64,000 nt of DNA from Bacteroidota bacterium (GCA_016722375.1 JADKJG010000004.1:324649-388648), one strand, 5' to 3'. Counted from the first letter of the stretch, positions 18,202 to 27,381 are shown. Numbers and translations: made by a program. The notes: generated by a model not told the origin, from the letters alone.

Positions 18202-18996
18202 TTATTGCAATTTGAATACCACCGGCAGGTTGAAATAAACTCTCACCGCTTTTCCTTGTTGTTTTCCGGGTTTAAATTTCGGTAAGAGTTTCACTACACG
18301 GGTAGCTTCCTTATCTAATCCGGGGCTAACGCCGCGCAATACATTTACATCAGACACTGAACCATCTTCCATCACCACAAAGCGCAGCAGCACCTTGCCT
18401 TGAATATCATTATCGCGCTCCATTTGCGGATATTGAATATTCTTTTGAAGGAACCGAATCAACTCGGCATCTCCACCAGGGAATTCAGGATTTTGTTCAA
18501 CGAACGTAAAGATTTGAGGAGCTGCCGGCGCTGCATCAATCGCAGGTTCTTCAATCACATTTTTAGCATTGATATCGCCTTCCTGTGTTTTCTCGGCAAT
18601 GACCTGTTCTTTAATCTCTTCAATCTTTACCGGCTCGTCTTCCTCATGAACGTCTTCCTGCTTTTTAACTACCATTTCTACGAATTTAATCGTAGGGCGT
18701 GTAGGCGGCGGCGGCGGCGGTGGGGGAGGAGGTGGAGGAGTTTTATCTAAAGATGGCGGCTCAGCAAGGCTGACCGATGTTTCAACCAAAACTTCCTTTT
18801 TTTCAGGAATTAGAAACCCCCAGTCCATTTGAGAAAGTAGGATAAACAAAACAAATCCAATCACAGCCACAATCAAGCCAATGCGAATATTCTTTTTGGT
18901 TAATTGTCTGAGCTGATAAGCCCCGTAATCTTTATTGCGGTTGTCGAAGACGATGTCGTCCATCGTCCATTGCAGATAATTCTTTATGCCTTCCAT
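18202..18996 (-). CDS. tonB: Energy transducer TonB
   Basis: Periplasm-spanning protein of 264 residues that couples inner-membrane proton flow to outer-membrane receptors. A short cytoplasmic N-terminus (YGAYQLRQLTKKNIRIG) precedes one membrane helix (about 37-56). A proline-rich spacer follows with an uninterrupted run of 12 prolines, then acidic/lysine repeats (KKQEDVHEEDEPVKIEEI). The C-terminal TonB domain starts near 170 (FPGGDAELIRFLQKNIQYPQ, then GKVLLRFVVMEDGSVSDVNV and FKPGKQQGKAVRVYFNLPV). It is the last gene of an exbB-exbD-exbD-tonB operon and the likely motor partner for BtuB in this window. Confidence 0.96.
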   Translation of the reverse strand: MEGIKNYLQWTMDDIVFDNRNKDYGAYQLRQLTKKNIRIGLIVAVIGFVLFILLSQMDWGFLIPEKKEVLVETSVSLAEPPSLDKTPPPPPPPPPPPPTRPTIKFVEMVVKKQEDVHEEDEPVKIEEIKEQVIAEKTQEGDINAKNVIEEPAIDAAPAAPQIFTFVEQNPEFPGGDAELIRFLQKNIQYPQMERDNDIQGKVLLRFVVMEDGSVSDVNVLRGVSPGLDKEATRVVKLLPKFKPGKQQGKAVRVYFNLPVVFKLQ

Positions 18997-19047
18997 GCTC
19001 TTCTTCTTTGTACTATTATGATGCAGGAAAAATTATTTTTCATAAAA

Positions 19048-19623
19048 CTATTGTGCCTCTTTGGCAAAATCCTTAACAGTACCTCCGTTTTCCACGGCTT
19101 CAATTTCTATCGGATCCGGTTCCTGAATGGCGTATATTTTACAATCCGTAATATCCATCTCATCCAAAATGTCCACCATGTTTTTATACCGGGCACCTTG
19201 CATCATTTTAATCAAGATGATAGCATCGCGCTTATTTCCTTTACTGGTAAGCGGACATTCGGCAGGAACTTTCTTCAGCATTTTAATGATTTCCTTCCTG
19301 ATTCCATCGTCACCTGAAAAAGTGGTTTGTTTCAAACCGGCAACCTGTAATCCTTCATAATACCAAACCCTATCCAAAGTATCAAGAATAACATTCATTA
19401 CCTGACAATCGCCGACCTCTGTTTTGTCTTCAATATCAGTCTTCTTCGGCATATTCAGTTGCATCGCCTTGGGTTTATTCAAGGTAGTAGTCAGCATAAA
19501 GAAGGTGATCAAAAGAAACGCCAAATCCACCATCGGGGTCAAATCTACCCGAGTGGACATTTTCTTGGATCGAACTCCGTCTTTGTGCTTACCGCCTCCT
19601 CCGCCGGTTTCCATTTGTGCCAT
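19048..19623 (-). CDS. exbD: ExbD-like biopolymer transport protein (second of two)
   Basis: Inner-membrane stator component of the TonB motor, 191 residues. One N-terminal membrane segment holds the essential proton-path aspartate in VDLTPMVDLAFLLITFFML (about 26-44). The periplasmic domain follows. It is longer than the E. coli protein (about 140), with an insertion containing DRVWYYEGLQVAG, common in Bacteroidota. The N-terminus has a Gly-rich/basic stretch (GGGGGKHKDGVRSKK). Neighbours are a second, diverged ExbD upstream (gap 32 bases) and tonB downstream (51 bases). Confidence 0.93.
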   Translation of the reverse strand: MAQMETGGGGGKHKDGVRSKKMSTRVDLTPMVDLAFLLITFFMLTTTLNKPKAMQLNMPKKTDIEDKTEVGDCQVMNVILDTLDRVWYYEGLQVAGLKQTTFSGDDGIRKEIIKMLKKVPAECPLTSKGNKRDAIILIKMMQGARYKNMVDILDEMDITDCKIYAIQEPDPIEIEAVENGGTVKDFAKEAQ

Positions 19624-19655
19624 AACTGCTTATTCTTTATTTGAGCAACAAATAA

Positions 19656-20312
19656 TTACTGAACTTTATCTAAATCTTCTTCTGGGGCAGCAGCCTCATC
19701 ACCAGACAAAGTAGTCACCAATAAAAACCGATGAATATCTCTGGAGGTTAGTCCCTTAATTACTTCTTTCACTGGACCAACGGAAGTGTTTTTATCACTT
19801 TTTATTGCGATTTTTATATTTCCATCGGTGGCATAACGCGCTGCTTGAACCCAATCTACCAACTGATTGTCTAATGAATCTTTAGGAACGCCGGGCATTT
19901 CTTTTTCTTGATAATGTTTAAAAGCCGAGCCATCCATACTTAATACCCGTGGCATATCGGCTATAGGTGTACCCCACATATCTACCAATGAAAAAAATCT
20001 CTTTTGATTTTCAGTCAGGGTTTTAAGGGCTGGGTATTTATCGCCAAACTTTTCAATCATTTGTTCCAGCATGGAATAGCGTGTAACGGTTTCTTTCACC
20101 CCAACGTATGTCTTCCCTTCTTTGCTGATTGTGATGGTTACGGCTTCTGAAAATGTTTTGGTGGATCGCGCAACAGGCACATCCACTGCTACCAGTGACT
20201 GAGGTTTAAACTTTGCCGTAAGAATAAAGAAAGTAAGCAGCAAAAATGACACGTCACACATGGCGGTCATATCCACTATAGTGCTTTTTCTAGGTACCTT
20301 GACTTTTGGCAT
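19656..20312 (-). CDS. exbD: ExbD-like biopolymer transport protein (first of two)
   Basis: 218 residues. The membrane segment carries the proton-path aspartate in VDMTAMCDVSFLLLTFFILTAKF (about 13-35). The periplasmic part contains a long insertion (about 85-150) before the ExbD fold ends with IAIKSDKNTSVGPVKEVIKGL. Low identity to the neighbouring ExbD suggests the two are not redundant and may form hetero-dimers in the motor. It lies between exbB and the second exbD. Confidence 0.92.
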   Translation of the reverse strand: MPKVKVPRKSTIVDMTAMCDVSFLLLTFFILTAKFKPQSLVAVDVPVARSTKTFSEAVTITISKEGKTYVGVKETVTRYSMLEQMIEKFGDKYPALKTLTENQKRFFSLVDMWGTPIADMPRVLSMDGSAFKHYQEKEMPGVPKDSLDNQLVDWVQAARYATDGNIKIAIKSDKNTSVGPVKEVIKGLTSRDIHRFLLVTTLSGDEAAAPEEDLDKVQ

Positions 20313-20338
20313 TTATGCAGCTTTAAAGATTGCTTAAA

Positions 20339-21148
20339 TTATTTGCGGGTAGCAGAGAAAGTTTGCGCAATGGAGTATCCGATTTCATCAATACCGTAAG
20401 TCAATTTATCAATCATTCCGGTAAAGATGTTGTACATAATGATAGCCAAAGCAGAAGTTCCGATTCCAATCGCTGTATTGATCAATGCCTCGGAAATACC
20501 CGCAGAAAGAGCGGCAGGGTCAGGGCTTCCGGAAGTAGCCAAGGCCGCGAAGGCCTTAATCATCCCGATAACAGTTCCCAAGAGAGCTACCAATGTAGCC
20601 ACCGAAGCGATGGTCGCTATGATTGGAAGGTTTTCTTCCAAACTCGGCAACTCCAAAGAAGTGGACTCCTCGATTTCTTGTTGAATATTAGACACCTTTT
20701 GCTCGGTGGTGAAAGAATTGTCTTTATCCATTTCCTGATATTTATGCAATCCTTGAACCACCACATTAGCAACAGACCCCTTTTGGCGATTGCACTCTGC
20801 GATAGCGCCTTGGATATCATTGCCGTGCAATAAGGATTTTATTTTTTGAAGGAAAGTTTGCAAAGAGCCATTGCCTTTGGCTTTGCGAATGGTCATGAAT
20901 CTTTCTATAGAGAAAGCCGCAACAGTAATAAACATAGTCATTAGAAAAGGAACGATGAATCCCCCTTTATATATAATACCAAAAAAATCACCCGGAATCG
21001 GTTCTTTTTTCATGTCATCAATAAAATGTTTCCGATCGCCAAATACTAAATGGAAGATTAGTTCAGAAACAACCAATGCTACTGGTATAACCAAAATGGT
21101 CCAGTCGAATCCTGTTTTTTTCTGAGTTGTTGCTTTTGCCTGACTCAT
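20339..21148 (-). CDS. exbB: MotA/TolQ/ExbB proton channel family protein
   Basis: Inner-membrane pentamer subunit forming the TonB proton channel, about 269 residues. The start at 21148 (MSQAKATTQKKTGFDWTILV) is preferred over a TTG at 21193. Membrane segments lie at about 15-35, 65-85, 175-200 and 215-240. The TolQ/ExbB signature is in ATIASVATLVALLGTVIGMIKAF and the GISEALINTAIGIGTSALAI region. It is the first gene of the exbB-exbD-exbD-tonB operon. Confidence 0.94.
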   Translation of the reverse strand: MSQAKATTQKKTGFDWTILVIPVALVVSELIFHLVFGDRKHFIDDMKKEPIPGDFFGIIYKGGFIVPFLMTMFITVAAFSIERFMTIRKAKGNGSLQTFLQKIKSLLHGNDIQGAIAECNRQKGSVANVVVQGLHKYQEMDKDNSFTTEQKVSNIQQEIEESTSLELPSLEENLPIIATIASVATLVALLGTVIGMIKAFAALATSGSPDPAALSAGISEALINTAIGIGTSALAIIMYNIFTGMIDKLTYGIDEIGYSIAQTFSATRK

Positions 21149-21435
21149 GTTGTTCTTGTTTTTATGATTAAATTTTTGGTTAATAATTTTCAAAAGAGGC
21201 GGTAAAAATATCTTCTTTTTCGTCTTTACAAAATGGAGAAATATATTAACACTCCTTCTTATTCTCTATGAATGTGGTAAATAAACGGTGATTGTCTTAG
21301 AATATTACAGTCTATAGGAAGCAAGAATACTGCCTGACGGTCTTTTACTATCAATTTAATTTGCCGGTTTCTGTTATTTGAAACTTGGAGATAATAGTTG
21401 ACAAGAGTAGGAATCTCTCTTTTCGTTCAACAATT

Positions 21436-21591
21436 TTAGAAAAGCGGAATAGCCTCTTTTATTTTTTCGAATGATTCTTCGTTCAAAAGCCCCGCTGCTA
21501 GCAGTCCAATAACCACTAGCCATCCAATCCCTTTAATAAGGAAGAAAAGAAAAACAAAAAGCCCTCCCTTTTTTATCCAGTTAAGATTCAT
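21436..21591 (-). CDS. Possible small membrane protein, 51 residues
   Basis: Starts MNLNWIKKGGLFVFLF and contains one or two hydrophobic helices (LFVFLFFLIKGIGWLVVIGLL) followed by a short charged amphipathic tail (NEESFEKIKEAIPLF). The composition looks like a real small membrane protein. No family is recognised. An upstream ATG at 21633 would add 14 charged residues. Confidence 0.45.
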   Translation of the reverse strand: MNLNWIKKGGLFVFLFFLIKGIGWLVVIGLLAAGLLNEESFEKIKEAIPLF

Positions 21592-21889
21592 TTTTCTCCA
21601 GATTTTGTATTCTACTTCTTTTCGATTATCCACCTATTGCTTTTTTAATTGTATTAGCTACGTTGCGATATTCTTTTTCTTATTTAAGGCATGTAAATAC
21701 TCGGACCCAAAGATAAAATTTGATTGCAAGGGGTGTTGGGGATTAACAAATAATACTACCTCGATTTTCGTTTTGGTGCTGTTTTTTAGTGCCAACCCTT
21801 GTCTATCATTGCTTTTGGGTAATAATTGCTCCGCTCAATATTATCTATTTGCGGTTCAGAGCAAATAACCGAATAACCAAACAAAGTAT

Positions 21890-22153
21890 GAGTACACCAT
21901 CACGACCTACGAGTGCACCATCATAGCAGATGAGTTGGCCATCATGGCTCGCGAGTACACCATCATAGCTTACGTGTTGGCCATCATAGCTGACGAGCGT
22001 ACCATCATGGCTGACAAGCGTACCGTCATGGCTCACGAGCGTACCGTAGCTCGCGAGTTGGCCATCATAGGTGACGAGTGTACCATCATGGCTGATGAGT
22101 TGGCCATCATAGCTCATGAGCGTACCATCATAGCTGACGAGTTCATGAACTGA
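21890..22153. repeat. Array 3: twelve 21-bp units plus a partial unit
   Basis: Units begin GAGNNNRCC at 21890, 21911, 21932, 21953, 21974, 21995, 22016, 22037, 22055, 22076, 22097 and 22118, with a partial unit at 22139. All are 21 bases except the one at 22037, which lost three. Each unit carries a short dyad, CCATCATGG or a close variant (CCATCATAG). Many unit junctions also form GCTCATGAGC-like palindromes. Units alternate loosely between GTACC and TTGGCC versions. Because 21 is a multiple of three, frames stay open across it and read as 7-residue repeats, but no start context or domain supports coding. It occupies much of the 613-base gap upstream of the small membrane gene; the rest shows no feature. 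Confidence 0.85.
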
Positions 22154-22204
22154 CGTAAAACCCGGGAATAGGATATATAGAAACCTTGCAAGGCTGATAA
22201 AAAC

Positions 22205-24739
22205 CTATTGGTTTTCCTTCATTCTTCTGTACATACTCAATAGCGCTCCTAAAAAGGTAAGAATTCCGCCTAACCAAACTAAATTTATGTAAGGGAAGAT
22301 AATAGCTTTAAGAATGATAAAATCTAGAGGCTTTTCGGTTTCCCGAACGGAGAGTAGAATTTTTTTATCAGAAGGGTTTATTCTTTCTACTTGGAATGTC
22401 AAGTCCAACTCTTTCATTTCGGCAGGGAGAGAACTGATGGAATTTCCATTTTTTAAATCAATGATGAAAACCGGTTCCGCCTCATATTTTTTGCCGGAAA
22501 TGGTATTCACTTCTACCAGCACGCCTGCCAATAATTTCCCCTCCTTGTCAAATCCATCGGGCAGATTTGGAGTAGGATTAAGGGCTTTGATAAAGGCAAA
22601 TGATTTTTTGACGATGAAAGTATCGCCTACGGCGGCCTCAATCGTAAACACCGTATCTTTCAAATTGGCATTATCCGGTACCGACGATACATGGGTAAAT
22701 ATATCTTTGGTCAGATAATGTTTGGTATCTGGGTTAGCAATCAAACCCATCTTAGGGTTGAGTTGGGCATTGGGTTCTAGGGTGAACTGCTCTTTAATCT
22801 TACCGGTAGCGGAATCGCGACGAATATATTTAACGAGATAAAAATTATCCGGCTTAGCCTCGCGAACTCCCGTATAGGTCACCTCATATTCACCCATGGC
22901 CAGCGTAGAGTCTCTAAGCAGCAAAATGTTTTCCATCTTTTCTGACACATTAAACTCTTTGCCAAAGTTGACGCCTTGCCGGTTTAAGGAAATGACTTCT
23001 TTTTTTCCCTGAGAAATCAATACACCTAGCAAAAACACACCAAAGCCGAAGTGAGCAATACTGCCGCCGGATAATTTGAGTTTTCCTTTTAGGATTAAAA
23101 ACATATACGCCAGATTGCCAAATACAGCATAGAGAGAGGCAATGAGTAGCATGTATTGGGTAGAAAGGAAAGGAAACTTAAAAAAGAGGTTGTTGGAAAT
23201 ATTACTGAGATCCACGGCGTGTTGCCGGGTGTAATCTATGTTCATTCCCCAAGCAATGAAAACAGAAACAATGATGGATAGGATAAAAGTGAAGACAGCC
23301 CACTTCGCCGTTTTGGGAATCTTTGCCGACTTATAGGATAGATACTGAACCAGTCCGGTAAGCAGGGCAACCAGAATAGCCAGAAAAACCTGGATGCTAT
23401 TATAATGCTCTACAACATCAACCGGTGGAGCTAGCTTTTCCATTTTTAATTGTTTGAAAAAAGATTCAAACAATAAATTCCAAACCGGGATGGAGGTGGT
23501 GAAAATCATTTGGATGGCAGACAACAAGAGAATGAGTGAACCGATAAACATCCAGAACTCGCGGCTGAAAAATTCTTCTTCTTTAGTAATTGAAGGGATC
23601 TGCTTTTTGATCACTCGAATCAATAGCAGGGTGAACGACAAGACCAGAAAGAAAGCCATGTATAGCAAAAGTTGTGCGGTCATACCTAAATCCGTGAAGG
23701 CATGAACCGAGGTGTCGCCCAAAATACCGCTACGGGTCAGGAAGGTGGAATACAACACAAGAACGAAAGAGAGAATGAGAAAGATGTAGGTGGTAATCAA
23801 AGAGTGCTTGGTATAGCGATTCACCAGCATCATGTGTAAACCGGCCACAAGCATCAGCCAGGGTACAAAACTCATGTTCTCTACCGGATCCCAGGCCCAA
23901 AAACCACCGAAGCTTAAAGATTCGTAAGCCCATGCCCCTCCCATGAGGATACCGGTGCCAAGAGCGGCTACGGAGAATAAAGTCCAGGGCAGGGCGGGCT
24001 TTAACCAGCCGTCCCAGTCTTTTCTCAGCAAGCTGCTGATTACAAAAGCAAAGGGGATTGTAACCGAAGCAAACCCAAGAAAAAGCGCCGGTGGGTGAAT
24101 AGTCATCCAATAGTTTTGCAAAAGCGGGTTCAGCCCGTTGCCATCCTGAATCAATGAGAGGTAATTCGCACGTTGAAAGACCGGGGCGCTATTCATCTCA
24201 TCGCGCAGCAACACAAAAGGATTACTGCCAATTTTATGTCCCAGAAAATATACTCCTAAGACCATTGAACCTAGAAAAACCTGAGTAATCGAAATAGTTC
24301 CCATCACGGGGAGTTCATAATTCTTCAGGGTTTTCATACCTACAAAACCCAAGATTACAAGCCAGAATTGCCAGAGCAGAAAACTGCCCTCTTGTCCTTC
24401 CCAAAAGCTGGAGATAATGTATTTAAGCGGCAGGGCTGTAGAAGAATGTCGCCAAGCATAATGATATTCGAACCGGTGATTCAATATCATCAAAAACAAG
24501 AGTACAAAAATACCAATGACCGAAAAACCATGAGCTATAAAAGCTGAACGGGCTATACGTTTCCAGGTTTTTATTACTTCCTGATTATGTGAAAACTCTG
24601 CACCGAAAAAAGAGAAGAAAGCCAGCAGCGAAGCGGCGAAACTCAGCACGATAAAAAAGTGACCAAGATGCCCTAGCCAAAGATGCTCGCCAATAAAGGC
24701 ACCTGCTCCAAAACGGTCTACAAAAAAGTTAAGTAACAT
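22205..24739 (-). CDS. ccmF: Cytochrome c biogenesis heme lyase CcmF
   Basis: Large polytopic membrane protein (844 residues) that ligates heme to apocytochrome c. It has about 14-15 membrane helices. The tryptophan-rich WWD heme-handling motif is WAYESLSFGGFWAWDPVENMS near residue 275; conserved histidines include NYWMTIHPPALFLGF. A periplasmic domain lies between the last helices. ATG 24739 is used (a TTG one codon upstream is possible). Its partner ccmE ends 16 bases upstream, so both are co-transcribed. No ccmA/B/C/H gene is in view. Confidence 0.94.
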   Translation of the reverse strand: MLLNFFVDRFGAGAFIGEHLWLGHLGHFFIVLSFAASLLAFFSFFGAEFSHNQEVIKTWKRIARSAFIAHGFSVIGIFVLLFLMILNHRFEYHYAWRHSSTALPLKYIISSFWEGQEGSFLLWQFWLVILGFVGMKTLKNYELPVMGTISITQVFLGSMVLGVYFLGHKIGSNPFVLLRDEMNSAPVFQRANYLSLIQDGNGLNPLLQNYWMTIHPPALFLGFASVTIPFAFVISSLLRKDWDGWLKPALPWTLFSVAALGTGILMGGAWAYESLSFGGFWAWDPVENMSFVPWLMLVAGLHMMLVNRYTKHSLITTYIFLILSFVLVLYSTFLTRSGILGDTSVHAFTDLGMTAQLLLYMAFFLVLSFTLLLIRVIKKQIPSITKEEEFFSREFWMFIGSLILLLSAIQMIFTTSIPVWNLLFESFFKQLKMEKLAPPVDVVEHYNSIQVFLAILVALLTGLVQYLSYKSAKIPKTAKWAVFTFILSIIVSVFIAWGMNIDYTRQHAVDLSNISNNLFFKFPFLSTQYMLLIASLYAVFGNLAYMFLILKGKLKLSGGSIAHFGFGVFLLGVLISQGKKEVISLNRQGVNFGKEFNVSEKMENILLLRDSTLAMGEYEVTYTGVREAKPDNFYLVKYIRRDSATGKIKEQFTLEPNAQLNPKMGLIANPDTKHYLTKDIFTHVSSVPDNANLKDTVFTIEAAVGDTFIVKKSFAFIKALNPTPNLPDGFDKEGKLLAGVLVEVNTISGKKYEAEPVFIIDLKNGNSISSLPAEMKELDLTFQVERINPSDKKILLSVRETEKPLDFIILKAIIFPYINLVWLGGILTFLGALLSMYRRMKENQ

Positions 24740-24755
24740 CAATGATGGACAGAAA

Positions 24756-25172
24756 TTAAATACTGGATTTTACGGTAACATTGGTTTCCTTCAAGGTGAT
24801 CTCGTCGTTCACATATTTAGAAGGACATTTCATGGAGATTTCAGAACAGAGAAAATTTTCGCCTTCCATCTTCCCCTTCACGACTACTTGTTCGCTCCGC
24901 TCAAAATCTTGAGGCTTGGCTCCTTTATAAATCACTTCACGTTCGTTCCCTTCCTTATCTACCATGATAAATGAAAAGAAGTTTGGGTCTTTCTGCGGAT
25001 CATAATTCATTGGCTTATCTTTGACCAGATAGCCAACTACATTGACGGATTTACCCTCCCGATGCTTTGCTTCTAGGAAATTGGCGTAGGTGGTATAGTC
25101 GCCTGTCATAGCAAAGATAACTCCAACGCTGACCGCAGCGAGGATGAGAATAATGATGTGTACCTTCTTCAT
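24756..25172 (-). CDS. ccmE: Heme chaperone CcmE, CxxxY type
   Basis: Membrane-anchored periplasmic heme chaperone of 138 residues passing heme to CcmF. ATG 25172 gives MKKVHIIILILAAVSVGVIF as anchor; a start at 25223 would add an implausible leader. The OB-fold body has SVNVVGYLVKDKPMNYD and VVVKGKMEGENFLCSEISMKCPSKY. Where E. coli has the heme-binding HxxxY, this protein has CPSKY, i.e. CxxxY, the variant known from some deltaproteobacteria and archaea. Heme would then be held through cysteine. It is operonic with ccmF. Confidence 0.93.
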   Translation of the reverse strand: MKKVHIIILILAAVSVGVIFAMTGDYTTYANFLEAKHREGKSVNVVGYLVKDKPMNYDPQKDPNFFSFIMVDKEGNEREVIYKGAKPQDFERSEQVVVKGKMEGENFLCSEISMKCPSKYVNDEITLKETNVTVKSSI

Positions 25173-25295
25173 AATTATTGAACAGGGCAAAGGTAAGCCA
25201 AAAGAATGAGGGACAGAAAACAAAGAAAAATTTAACTGTTTTTAGAAAAAAGATATTTTCTTTACCAATCAAACCCTAAACCTAAAACCATTCTT

Positions 25296-25880
25296 ATGAG
25301 AATACTGAAAAGCATTTTAATCGCTCTGGCAGTAATTTTTGTGATTGCCGGAATTGGAATTTATTTTCTTCCTAACCATTATGAAGTATCTAAGACTATT
25401 GAAATCAATAAACCCGCTAGCGTGGTTTATTCGCAGATAGCAGACTTCAGTAAATGGAATGGATGGGATCCATGGAAAGAAATGGATCCAAGTTCTGTGG
25501 GAAAAATAGAAGGTGACCCCGGCACGATTGGACATAGAATGACTTGGAAAGGCGATAAAACTGGTGAAGGAACCATGTCCATTGCCTATTTGCAGACTAA
25601 TTCTTCTGTCAACCTCGACATGGAGTTTCTAAAACCTATGCGCGCCAGTGCCAAATCTATGTGGATCATAGATGAAGATAAAGGAGTGTCAAAAGTTACT
25701 TGGTCCACTCGAGGTGGATTAAAATTTCCGATTGGAAGACTTTTTGGATTGACGGTGGACAAAATCTTGGGAGGAGATCAAGAACATGGTTTGGAAAATT
25801 TGAAAAAGGTATGTGAAGCAATTCCCACGCCGGAACCAGTTGCCTCAGTAGTAGATACGGCTGAAGTTATTGTGCAGTAA
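25296..25880 (+). CDS. SRPBCC-family protein with N-terminal membrane anchor
   Basis: 194 residues: one membrane helix (about 3-24, LKSILIALAVIFVIAGIGIYF), then a START/polyketide-cyclase-like fold (VSKTIEINKPASVVYSQIADFSKWNGWDPW, the usual SRPBCC opening). The C-terminal helix is GLENLKKVCEAI. The fold binds hydrophobic ligands; the ligand is unknown. It stands alone, divergent from ccmE (123-base gap) and convergent with prmC. Confidence 0.85.
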   Translation: MRILKSILIALAVIFVIAGIGIYFLPNHYEVSKTIEINKPASVVYSQIADFSKWNGWDPWKEMDPSSVGKIEGDPGTIGHRMTWKGDKTGEGTMSIAYLQTNSSVNLDMEFLKPMRASAKSMWIIDEDKGVSKVTWSTRGGLKFPIGRLFGLTVDKILGGDQEHGLENLKKVCEAIPTPEPVASVVDTAEVIVQ

Positions 25881-25930
25881 AGCTGTTTAATTTATTTTTC
25901 CGGAACCATCACTAAAAAGGGATGGATATT

Positions 25931-26779
25931 TTATTTCGATGCTTTTACCATTCGGTCTTTACCCTGAAAATCTTTTTTGATAAGAACCTTATCGAAACCT
26001 TGGTTTTCTAATAGTTGCTTTACATCAGCACCTCTGTTTTCATGAATTTCAAAAAATAACAGCCCTCCGGGTTTTAATGCTAGCCGTGCCGCTTCGCCGA
26101 TGCGCCGGTAAAAAACTAAATCATCTTCATTACTCACAAACAAAGCCAGATGCGGTTCAAAAGCAATGACGTTCTGCTCTATTGTTTCTTTTTCATTTAT
26201 GGCAATGTAAGGGGGATTGCTGATGATGACATCGTAATAATTCTCTTTAAGTTTGTCTTGTAAAATATCTAGTTGGAAGAAATCAACTGATGTGCCCAGC
26301 CTCGAATTATTTTCCTCAGCAACCTTCAGCGCTTCTACACTTATATCGCAGGCTTCTACGTGAGTATGCGGCATTTTTTTCGACAGGGAAATAGAAATGC
26401 AGCCTGAACCAGTACCAATATCTAAAATGCTGAGCTTGCCATTCTGATTGTTGAATGATTCACACACCCAATAGACTAATTCTTCTGTTTCCGGTCTTGG
26501 GATTAGAACAGAATTATTTACTTTAAATTTCCATCCGAAAAAATCGCCTTCTTCCAGAATATATTGAACCGGTTCTTGTTTCAGTAATCTTTGAAGAATA
26601 GCTGTAAACCTTGCCTGTTGGTCGGTGGTAAGTATTTGAAACCGTTCTAAAGCAAGCCGGTTGGAATTTAATCCAAGAATGTTTTCTAAAACAATGGCAG
26701 TAATGCTGCGCGCTTCACCATCAGGATAGATAGTAGTAAGTTGTTCTCTGAATATTTTTTGCTGTTCGCCAACGGTCAC
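25931..26779 (-). CDS. prmC: Peptide chain release factor N5-glutamine methyltransferase
   Basis: Methylates the GGQ glutamine of release factors RF1/RF2. About 282 residues when started at GTG 26779 (MTVGEQQKIFREQLTTIYPDGEARSI), which matches the family N-terminus; a TTG at 26815 falls in the terminator hairpin. SAM motif I is ILDIGTGSGCISISL and the catalytic NPPY is in IISNPPYIAINE. The N-terminal helical substrate-binding domain is complete. It is transcribed away from array 2. Confidence 0.95.
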   Translation of the reverse strand: MTVGEQQKIFREQLTTIYPDGEARSITAIVLENILGLNSNRLALERFQILTTDQQARFTAILQRLLKQEPVQYILEEGDFFGWKFKVNNSVLIPRPETEELVYWVCESFNNQNGKLSILDIGTGSGCISISLSKKMPHTHVEACDISVEALKVAEENNSRLGTSVDFFQLDILQDKLKENYYDVIISNPPYIAINEKETIEQNVIAFEPHLALFVSNEDDLVFYRRIGEAARLALKPGGLLFFEIHENRGADVKQLLENQGFDKVLIKKDFQGKDRMVKASK

Positions 26780-26814
26780 GGGGTAAAAATAGATTTTCTG
26801 ACAGAGGTAAAACA

Positions 26815-26841
26815 AAAAAGCCCCGTCTTCACGGAGCTTTT
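26815..26841. terminator. Hairpin with flanking A and T tracts between prmC and array 2
   Basis: AAAAAAGCCCCGT pairs with ACGGAGCTTTT around CTTC (one mismatch). It lies just upstream of the prmC start, so it would insulate prmC from reverse-strand transcription through array 2 rather than end prmC. Confidence 0.5.
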
Positions 26842-27030
26842 AAGTATGAAAAATAAACCAAGCAAGTACCTAGGTATGCGAATGAGATTGAAAAAGGTTT
26901 TAGTTAAGCGGAATCCAAAAATTGCGGACTGAAACGTTTAGGTGATAGCCTATTATATTTTCGAGACCAATTTTACTGAATGGATTAGCCAAATTCCGCG
27001 CATGAACCAAGATTCATTTAGCAGAAGCAG

Positions 27031-27257
27031 TGATGTTCCGAACATCAGTCGGGAACCTATAATTACAGGCGTTGATGTTCGGAACATCAGCCCCCATTCA
27101 ATAATTTTAGACCTTGATGATGGGAATATCAAGGGTCAAACTGAAAAAAGAAATCCTGATGATGGGAACATCATGTCTGATTCTATTTAATTCAAGAATT
27201 AAGTTGGGAACATCAATCTTGAAACTTTTTTAATCACCTCTGATGTTCGCATCATGA
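27031..27257. repeat. Array 2: six 17-bp palindromes at exact 42-bp spacing
   Basis: Copies start at 27031, 27073, 27115, 27157, 27199 and 27241. The first two are perfect palindromes, TGATGTTCCGAACATCA and TGATGTTCGGAACATCA; the next two read TGATGATGGGAATATCA and TGATGATGGGAACATCA; the last two are more diverged. A weak copy is in register at 26989. The 25-base spacers are all different, and at least the first two have a secondary AT-rich dyad (centres 27062.5 and 27104.5, also 42 apart). The array starts about 250 bases after the prmC start and ends 124 bases before the broken helical-Fn3 gene. No other feature is seen in this 600-base gap. Confidence 0.9.
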
Positions 27258-27381
27258 GGACAAAGAATCTTTAAAAGGGTAAAAAATGACATTAAAATGA
27301 CAATTCATTTTACACTAAAACGAAGCAATTTTCGTTTCTCTTAATAGAAAGAGAGCTTTTGCCTCTATAAACAAGTCTCGT

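Noticed and set aside
21845..22117. Reverse-strand open frame with 7-residue repeats over array 3
   Set aside because: Explained by the 21-bp period; no start context or flanking domain.
26848..26934. Short forward frame starting MKNKPSKYLGMRMRL
   Set aside because: Only 28 codons, overlaps the terminator region and shows no recognisable family; kept as unproven.
26942..27190. Forward open frame across array 2
   Set aside because: Not initiated convincingly and made of palindromic repeat sequence.
27031..27257. Possible CRISPR array
   Set aside because: Repeats are 17 bp, palindromic and degenerate, spacers 25 bp, and no cas genes are in the window.
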